From assembly GCA_031549605.1 (NCBI GenBank), contig JAVBPM010000005.1, positions 16,466-80,465 of the forward strand: a DNA stretch of 64,000 nt, read 5' to 3'. Below the pieces are notes generated by a model. The model saw nothing but the letters and a program-made list of their open reading frames with translations. It was not told the DNA's origin and ran no database searches. The position numbers were made by a program, and so were the translations under genes. How positions within the stretch are numbered: position 1 is the stretch's first letter; each line of letters opens with the position of its first letter. The DNA is from WRAI01 sp031549605. Its GTDB lineage: Bacteria > Bacillota > Clostridia > Oscillospirales > UBA929. Below are positions 59,650 to 64,000 of this stretch, piece by piece.

Positions 59650-59720
59650 ATCGATACCCCTTATAAGGTGGAAAATTGGTGGGTTCGTTGTGGAAAAGTA
59701 AAGAAGCGTATAACTGATTT
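59650..59720 (-). other. dnaA leader with a DnaA-box-like site
   Basis: TTTTCCACAA on the minus strand (about 59688-59697) resembles a DnaA box. It lies between the dnaA promoter and start codon, suited to autoregulation or to a second oriC sub-region. Confidence 0.5.
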
Positions 59721-59749
59721 ATTATATCATAAAGACAGCAATAATACAA
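59721..59749 (-). promoter_or_regulatory. Promoter of dnaA
   Basis: Minus strand: TTGTAT (59749-59744), a 17-bp spacer and TATAAT (59726-59721), in an AT-rich stretch about 70 bp before the ATG. Confidence 0.82.
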
Positions 59750-59779
59750 GAAAAAGGAGGATAAATTTCCCCCTTTTTC
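59750..59779 (-). terminator. Weak terminator of mscL
   Basis: AAAAAGGGGG and CCTCCTTTTT (minus strand) pair with one mismatch around AAATTTAT. The stem end is U-rich. It separates the serS-mscL unit from the dnaA promoter. Confidence 0.55.
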
Positions 59780-59802
59780 TGACGTTGTATGTAGTTTTGG
59801 CT

Positions 59803-60231
59803 TTACTGCTTTTGCTGGGCCAGTAGGTCGCGTATTTCGGTCAACAACTGCTCTTGAGTGGGCGCCGGTGGCGCCTGTTCTTCGACCGCCGGTTTGCGCA
59901 GACGGTTGATGACACGGACCAAGATAAAGAGGCAGAAAACGATGAATATAAAGCTGATGATGGTCTGCAATAATTGTCCGACGAGTAAGTCAACGCCGGC
60001 TTGCCCGTCCCAAAAGGAGTCGATGTGAATGGTGAGGCCGGAGATGTTGATACCGCCGGTCAGCAGGCTGAGAAACGGCATGAGGATGCTGTCGACCAGC
60101 TCGCTGACAATTTTGGAGAATGTGCTGCCAATGATGACACCGATGGCCAAATCAATGACATTGCCCCGAATGGCAAAGGTCTTGAATTCGGCAAAGAAGG
60201 ATGCCACCTTTCCCTTTTTTTTCTCAGCCAT
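59803..60231 (-). CDS. mscL: Large-conductance mechanosensitive channel
   Basis: 142 residues from the ATG at 60231, 7 nt after AAAGGAG; TTG 60237 is less likely. FFAEFKTFAIRGNVIDLAIGVIIGSTFSKIVSELVDSILMPFLSLLTGG is the MscL N-terminal helix and first transmembrane segment. The second segment (about 78-100) precedes a cytoplasmic Pro/Gln-rich tail. It releases solutes on osmotic downshock. The start overlaps the end of serS by 8 bp. Confidence 0.96.
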   Translation of the reverse strand: MAEKKKGKVASFFAEFKTFAIRGNVIDLAIGVIIGSTFSKIVSELVDSILMPFLSLLTGGINISGLTIHIDSFWDGQAGVDLLVGQLLQTIISFIFIVFCLFILVRVINRLRKPAVEEQAPPAPTQEQLLTEIRDLLAQQKQ

Positions 60232-61486
60232 GGGCAATCTCCTTTCGACCGTTCATGTAAGGCTGTAGTGCGGCGGGGATGTGAATGCTGCCATCGGCGC
60301 GCTGGTGATTTTCCAATAGCGGAATAAGGATGCGCGGGGATGCGATGGCAGTGTTGTTGAGGGTATAGCAGAACTTGAGTTGGCCATCGGCGTCACGATA
60401 GCGAATGTTGGAGCGTCGGGACTGAAAGTCGCTGAGCGTAGAGCAGGAATGTGTCTCACAGTAGGCGTTGCGGCTGGGCATCCATGTTTCAATCTCGTGC
60501 TTGCGGATTTGACCGATGCCGATTTCGCCGGTACAGGCGAGGCAGACGCGATAGGGCAGTTCCAGTGCCTGTAGCAGAGCCTCGGCGTTGCCCAATATTT
60601 CGTAGTGCAGCTGCTCGGCTTGCTGTTCATCGGCAGGGCAGAGCACGACTTGCTCGACCTTCTGGAACTGGTGGACGCGGTATAGGCCGCGCGTATCTTT
60701 GCCGTAGGTGCCGGCCTCGCGGCGAAAGCAGGAGGAATAGCCGGCGTAGCGCAGTGGCAGTGCCGCTGTATCAAGAATTTCGTCTTGGTGATAGGAAACC
60801 AAAGACACTTCGGAAGTGCCGATTAAAAACAGTTCATCCTCGGTGATGTGGTAGGCTTGGTCGCGGCCGATGGGGAAATAGCCTGTGCCGCGCATGGCGC
60901 TCTCTTTTACCATCAGCGGCACAGTCATGGGCGAAAAGCCGCGCTGGGCCAGGAAGTCAATGACAAAGCGACAGACGGCCATTTCGAGCAGCACGGCGTC
61001 ATTTTTGAGAAAATAGGAGCGGCTGCCGGCGAATTTGACGGCTCTCGGTACGTCAATCATGTCGTGCAGCTCGGCCAGCTCAATGTGGTCGCGTGGCGTG
61101 AAGTCAAAGGCAGGCAAGTCTCCGACACGGCGCAACTCGACGTTGTCCTCCTCGCCCTTGCCGACCGGCACTTCGGGCGCCGGGATGGAGGGTACGGTCA
61201 ACAGCAGGGTGTGTAAATCGTTTTTCTGTGCCGTCAGTTGTTCTTCCAGTGCGGCCAGCTCGGGTTTAATGGCACGCACCCGGGCGATGGCCGCTTCGCG
61301 GTCGGTGTCGGGCGACGGCTTTGACAGTGTGTTACGCTCAGCGCGCAGCGCCTCAACCGAAGCGGTGGCATCGCGGATTTGGCGGTCGAGGGACAGCAAG
61401 AGGTCGATGTCGACCTTCATATTTTTGTCATGGGCCGCTTTCTTAACAATCTCTGGGTTTTGGCGAATAAAAGCAATATCCAGCAT
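60224..61486 (-). CDS. serS: Seryl-tRNA synthetase
   Basis: 420 residues. The N-terminal antiparallel coiled-coil arm (about 28-105) binds the tRNA-Ser variable arm. Class II motifs follow: motif 2 around SSCFRREAGTYGKDTRGLYRVHQFQKVEQV (about 252-281) and motif 3 near the C-terminus (NTAIASPRILIPLLENHQ). The TSEVSLVSYH block is also typical. No T-box leader was seen because the upstream gene is only 13 bp away. Confidence 0.96.
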   Translation of the reverse strand: MLDIAFIRQNPEIVKKAAHDKNMKVDIDLLLSLDRQIRDATASVEALRAERNTLSKPSPDTDREAAIARVRAIKPELAALEEQLTAQKNDLHTLLLTVPSIPAPEVPVGKGEEDNVELRRVGDLPAFDFTPRDHIELAELHDMIDVPRAVKFAGSRSYFLKNDAVLLEMAVCRFVIDFLAQRGFSPMTVPLMVKESAMRGTGYFPIGRDQAYHITEDELFLIGTSEVSLVSYHQDEILDTAALPLRYAGYSSCFRREAGTYGKDTRGLYRVHQFQKVEQVVLCPADEQQAEQLHYEILGNAEALLQALELPYRVCLACTGEIGIGQIRKHEIETWMPSRNAYCETHSCSTLSDFQSRRSNIRYRDADGQLKFCYTLNNTAIASPRILIPLLENHQRADGSIHIPAALQPYMNGRKEIAHG

Positions 61487-61499
61487 CGCTTGTTCCTCC

Positions 61500-62000
61500 T
61501 TATGGCTTGGTCGTTGCGGTCGGGCTGGGACTGGGCTTGGCGCTGGCTTTCAACCCGTCCAGCTCCTTTTGCACGGTCTCCAGCTGCTTTTCCAGTGTGG
61601 ACAGCGCCGTTTCCTTGGCGGTGATGCTTTTGTTGAGTGCTTCGATGTCGTTGTTGGCTTTACTCAGGTCGGCTTCGGTGCCGGCGACCTTGCTGGACAG
61701 TTCGTCGCGCTCTTTTTTTAACGCGTCGATGTCTTTGGTCGCTTTGTCGGCCTGTGCTGACAGCTCGTGTTCCAGCTGTTCGATCTGGCTTTTGGCCTTG
61801 CCCAGTTCCAGCTTTGTGTTGTTGTTCTGATCGGCAAGAAAGGAGGTGACCAAGAATACAGCTGAAACGGCAAACAGTAGGATAATGTAGATAACCAAAA
61901 AGCGCAGGTTGCGCTTGGGTGGGCGTTCTTTTTTGACCGAGGTGGGCGTTGCGGCCGCAACCTGGGTTTCGGCGCCGGTGTTTTCTGGTTGTTGACTCAT
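61500..62000 (-). CDS. Single-pass membrane protein with long coiled coil
   Basis: 166 residues. The cytosolic N-terminal tail (1-30; Lys/Pro-rich end) is followed by one transmembrane helix (about 32-55) and a heptad-rich coiled coil (about 62-150; IEQLEHELSAQADKATKDIDALKKERDELSSKV) with a Pro/Ser/Thr tail. It has no catalytic motif. It is located between parB and serS. Such proteins may tether envelope or division components, but no function can be assigned. Confidence 0.82.
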   Translation of the reverse strand: MSQQPENTGAETQVAAATPTSVKKERPPKRNLRFLVIYIILLFAVSAVFLVTSFLADQNNNTKLELGKAKSQIEQLEHELSAQADKATKDIDALKKERDELSSKVAGTEADLSKANNDIEALNKSITAKETALSTLEKQLETVQKELDGLKASAKPSPSPTATTKP

Positions 62001-62001
62001 A

Positions 62002-62874
62002 TTATTCTCCCTCTTTGGTCATTCCGGTGAGCTGCGACAGTAGCGTATCCAAATCGTTAAGACCGTAGTATTCTAATTCGATTTTGCCCTTTCGTGCGCT
62101 GTGGACAATGCGAACCTTGCGACCCAACCGCTGGCCGACGTGTAGTTGCAAGGCCTGAATATGCTCGTTGACCTTCTGGGTCTTGGGTTGTTGCTTCTTT
62201 TCGGCCGCCAGCTTTTTGACATACAGCTCGGTTTGGCGCACTGATAGCTTGTTGTCAATGATGTACTTGGCCGCCTTTTCCATGGCCGTCTTGGAAGACA
62301 ACGTCAGCAACGCGCGCGCGTGACCTGCCGACAGGCTCTCGTTCTGCAGCAGGGCTTGTACCGAATCAGGCAGCAGCAATAGGCGCAGCGCGTTGGCAAC
62401 GGTTGGGCGCGACTTGCCGACACGGACGGCCGCTTCCTCCTGTGTCAGGTGGTAGTCTTCAATCAACTTCTTAAAGCCGTTTGCTTCCTCCAGCGGCGCC
62501 AGATCTTCACGCTGCAGGTTGTGGATAAGTGCCATTTCGGCCGCCAGGCGGTCGTCGGCCTCCAAGATGCGCACCGGCAGCTCCTGTAGGCCGGCCATAC
62601 GGGCGGCGCGCCAGCGGCGCTCACCGTCAATGATTTGATAGTAGCCGGTGGGCAATCGGCGCACAGTCAGCGGTTGCAGTACGCCATGGGTTTTCAGGCT
62701 GTCGGACAGCTCTTCAAGCGCCGTCTCCTTAAACTGCTTGCGCGGCTGGTCGGCATTGGGCTCAATTTCGCTAATGCGCAGCAGGCGGTCGCCGCTCTCG
62801 GCGCTGTGCAGCGCTTCGTCGCCGATGAGTGCGCCAAGGCCGCGCCCCAAGGATTTGTTTTTCACAGTTGTCAC
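62002..62874 (-). CDS. parB: Chromosome-partitioning CTPase ParB (Spo0J)
   Basis: 290 residues. N-terminal LGRGLGALIGDE is the ParA-activating motif. Box I (RISEIEPNADQPRKQF), box II with the CTP-binding GERRWRAARMAGL (about 86-98), the helix-turn-helix VRVGKSRPTVANALRLL (about 146-162) and a C-terminal dimer domain follow. It loads at parS and slides as a CTP clamp. A parS site lies 0.85 kb away, upstream of parA. Confidence 0.96.
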   Translation of the reverse strand: MTTVKNKSLGRGLGALIGDEALHSAESGDRLLRISEIEPNADQPRKQFKETALEELSDSLKTHGVLQPLTVRRLPTGYYQIIDGERRWRAARMAGLQELPVRILEADDRLAAEMALIHNLQREDLAPLEEANGFKKLIEDYHLTQEEAAVRVGKSRPTVANALRLLLLPDSVQALLQNESLSAGHARALLTLSSKTAMEKAAKYIIDNKLSVRQTELYVKKLAAEKKQQPKTQKVNEHIQALQLHVGQRLGRKVRIVHSARKGKIELEYYGLNDLDTLLSQLTGMTKEGE

Positions 62875-62883
62875 CTCTACGTT

Positions 62884-63642
62884 TTATCGCGTTGGTTTGG
62901 CGGTCAGCTCGCGCACCAAATCGGCGTAGGCGGCCGCGCCGCGTGAGGTGCGGTCATAGCCGAAGATGGGCACGCCATGGCTTGGCGCCTCGGACAGGCG
63001 CACGCTGCGCGGGATGACCGACTTGAATACCTTGCCGGGAAAGTGGCGCTTGACCTCGTCGGCTACCTGCATCGACAGGTTGGTGCGCGAGTCGTACATG
63101 GTGAGTAATACGCCCAGCAGGTCGAGTGCGGGGTTAAGCCGCATGCGCACCAGCCGGATGGTGTGCATCAGGTTGCTCAGGCCCTCCAAAGCGTAGTATT
63201 CGCACTGCACCGGCACCAGCACTGAGTCGCTGGCGCACAGTGCGTTGAGTGTCAACAGGCTGAGCGATGGTGGGCAGTCAATCAGGATATAGTCGTAGCT
63301 GGCGACAAGCGGCTCCAGCATACGCTTCAGGCAGTATTCGCGGTCGGCGATGCCGATTAGCTCCAGTTCGGCGCCGGCCAGCGCTTTGTTGGAGGGTATG
63401 AGGTCGCCCCACTGGGTGTGGACAACCGCCGAAGCGGCCGCGGTGCCGTTAATGATGATGTCGTACACGTGCGGCGAGCTGGCCTTGTCGACGCCAAAGC
63501 CCGACGTGGCATTGCCCTGGGGATCAAAGTCGACCAGCAGCGTTCTATGACCGCTCAAATGCAGTGCAGACGCCAGATTGACGGCCGAGGTTGTCTTGCC
63601 CACGCCGCCTTTTTGGTTGACCACGGACAGAATATGCGCCAT
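62884..63642 (-). CDS. parA: Chromosome-partitioning ATPase ParA (Soj)
   Basis: 252 residues. Deviant Walker A KGGVGKTTSAVNLA (about 11-24), DFDPQGNATSGFGV and VLVPVQCEYYALEGLSNL are ParA/Soj signatures. It moves or releases ParB complexes and, in Bacillus, also modulates DnaA. It is 9 bp upstream of parB and has its own promoter. Confidence 0.96.
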   Translation of the reverse strand: MAHILSVVNQKGGVGKTTSAVNLASALHLSGHRTLLVDFDPQGNATSGFGVDKASSPHVYDIIINGTAAASAVVHTQWGDLIPSNKALAGAELELIGIADREYCLKRMLEPLVASYDYILIDCPPSLSLLTLNALCASDSVLVPVQCEYYALEGLSNLMHTIRLVRMRLNPALDLLGVLLTMYDSRTNLSMQVADEVKRHFPGKVFKSVIPRSVRLSEAPSHGVPIFGYDRTSRGAAAYADLVRELTAKPTR

Positions 63643-63671
63643 AGTGTCCCTCCCCCAAATAGTCTTTGGCC

Positions 63672-63699
63672 ATTATAGCACAGGGCGGCGAAAAAGCAA
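63672..63699 (-). promoter_or_regulatory. Promoter of parAB
   Basis: Minus strand: TTGCTT (63699-63694), a 16-bp spacer and TATAAT (63677-63672), about 30 bp before the parA start. It is close to parS. Confidence 0.75.
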
Positions 63700-63724
63700 G
63701 CGCAACAAAACGATGTAACCGTGA

Positions 63725-63740
63725 TGTTTCACGTGAAACG
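63725..63740. other. parS: parS centromere site
   Basis: TGTTTCACGTGAAACG matches the parS consensus TGTTNCACGTGAAACA at all fixed positions except the last base. It lies between noc and parA. No other site in the window matches as well. Confidence 0.95.
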
Positions 63741-63779
63741 AAAACGCCAAGCACCTGTGTGACAGGCACTTGGCGTTTT
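63741..63779 (-). terminator. Terminator of noc
   Basis: AAAACGCCAAG (63741-63751) pairs with CTTGGCGTTTT (63769-63779), with an inner CCTGT/ACAGG stem. It is T-rich on both strands and directly abuts parS. Confidence 0.85.
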
Positions 63780-63791
63780 TGGGCGACATAA

Positions 63792-64000
63792 TTAACTTTT
63801 TTTCGGTATGGTGACGGTTAGCACAAAGTTGTCGTCGGTGTCGCTGCGGTTAATGGCGGCCTGCAGCCCGGAGCTCTGAAACATAGACACGGCGCGGTTT
63901 ACCGTGTTAAAAAAGATGCGAACGTCTTTGATGACTACCATTTGCTTTTTGGCTCGTATGCCGTCTTTGTGTTCACATAAGTGTTCTATGTATTGATCGG
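63792..64000 (-). CDS. noc: C-terminal part of a Noc-like ParB-family protein
   Basis: The minus frame is open from the window edge to a TAA at 63794-63792 (69 codons); the 5' part is outside. The segment KDVRIFFNTVNRAVSMFQSSGLQAAI and the end FVLTVTIPKKS match the C-terminal dimerisation domain of the nucleoid occlusion protein Noc. Its position before parA-parB agrees with B. subtilis order (noc-soj-spo0J). The CTP-binding and DNA-binding parts cannot be checked here. Confidence 0.8.
   Translation of the reverse strand, partial: DQYIEHLCEHKDGIRAKKQMVVIKDVRIFFNTVNRAVSMFQSSGLQAAINRSDTDDNFVLTVTIPKKS

Noticed and set aside
61487..61499. T-box leader before serS
   Set aside because: Only 13 bp separate serS from the upstream coiled-coil gene; there is no room for a T-box.
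1..64000. CRISPR array, insertion sequence or prophage
   Set aside because: No regularly spaced direct repeats, transposase, integrase or phage structural genes were seen in any frame.

Overview
The window is about 64 kb of bacterial chromosome around a replication origin. It is fairly GC-rich and has Gram-positive features throughout: sporulation genes (gpr, spoIIP), a RemB-type DUF370 gene beside gyrB, soj/spo0J-type parAB with noc, PgcA-type phosphoglucomutase, WalJ, lipoproteins with a clear lipobox, and promoters of the TTGACA-17-TATAAT type. A V-type ATPase operon, an SLH-domain surface protein and the GC content suggest a spore-forming member of class Clostridia, probably near the Oscillospirales. 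The lineage is an inference from gene content only.

Layout. 1-6 kb (+): tail of a secreted protein, an acyltransferase/DUF6320 pair, an M20 peptidase, a QueG-like Fe-S protein and an exported polysaccharide deacetylase. 6-9.2 kb: tRNA-His, a degenerate tRNA-Gln-like gene, an SLH protein (-), tRNA-Gln and tRNA-Lys. 9.3-15 kb: two related small lipoproteins flank a cell-shape cluster on the minus strand (zapA, maf, mreC, mreD, PBP2). 15-20.1 kb (+): a PAS-like protein with a GT-C-like membrane protein, then gpr-spoIIP and cytidine deaminase. 20.5-25.4 kb (-): murA-walJ-rlmH-DUF2007-like-pgm, and a DUF378 gene. 25.6-34.3 kb (-): a nine-gene V-type ATPase operon. 34.6-45.2 kb (+): NatAB-like ABC exporter, a short leader ORF and mgtE, pepF, dnaD-dnaI, a PhoPR-like two-component system with htrA. 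45.5-47.7 kb (-): udp and pyk; then a LysM-CAP protein (+). 48.5-63.8 kb (-): the origin block noc-parA-parB-coiled coil-serS-mscL-dnaA-dnaN-recF-remB-gyrB-[MNT-HEPN]-gyrA-rnhA-HGSNAT-like-minD. oriC is placed between dnaA and dnaN, and a parS site lies between noc and parA.

The genes serve replication initiation and segregation (dnaA, dnaN, recF, gyrAB, parABS, noc, dnaD/dnaI), envelope growth (murA, mreCD, PBP2, zapA, WalJ, deacetylase, SLH), ion homeostasis (V-ATPase, NatAB, MgtE, MscL) and sporulation.

The least ordinary signals are non-genic. (1) Two copies of a ~217-bp folded element with terminal inverted repeats sit between convergent genes at 20.2 and 45.3 kb. (2) A 15-bp palindrome, GCAACC-N3-GGTTGC, recurs about a dozen times in genes and intergenic DNA. 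(3) A 23-codon leader ORF beginning MDPYPSRKP, with its own Shine-Dalgarno, precedes mgtE and resembles the proline/acidic Mg2+-sensing leader peptides known elsewhere. (4) A HEPN/MNT toxin-antitoxin pair is inserted between gyrB and gyrA. (5) The gpr ribosome-binding site lies inside the 3' arm of a terminator hairpin.
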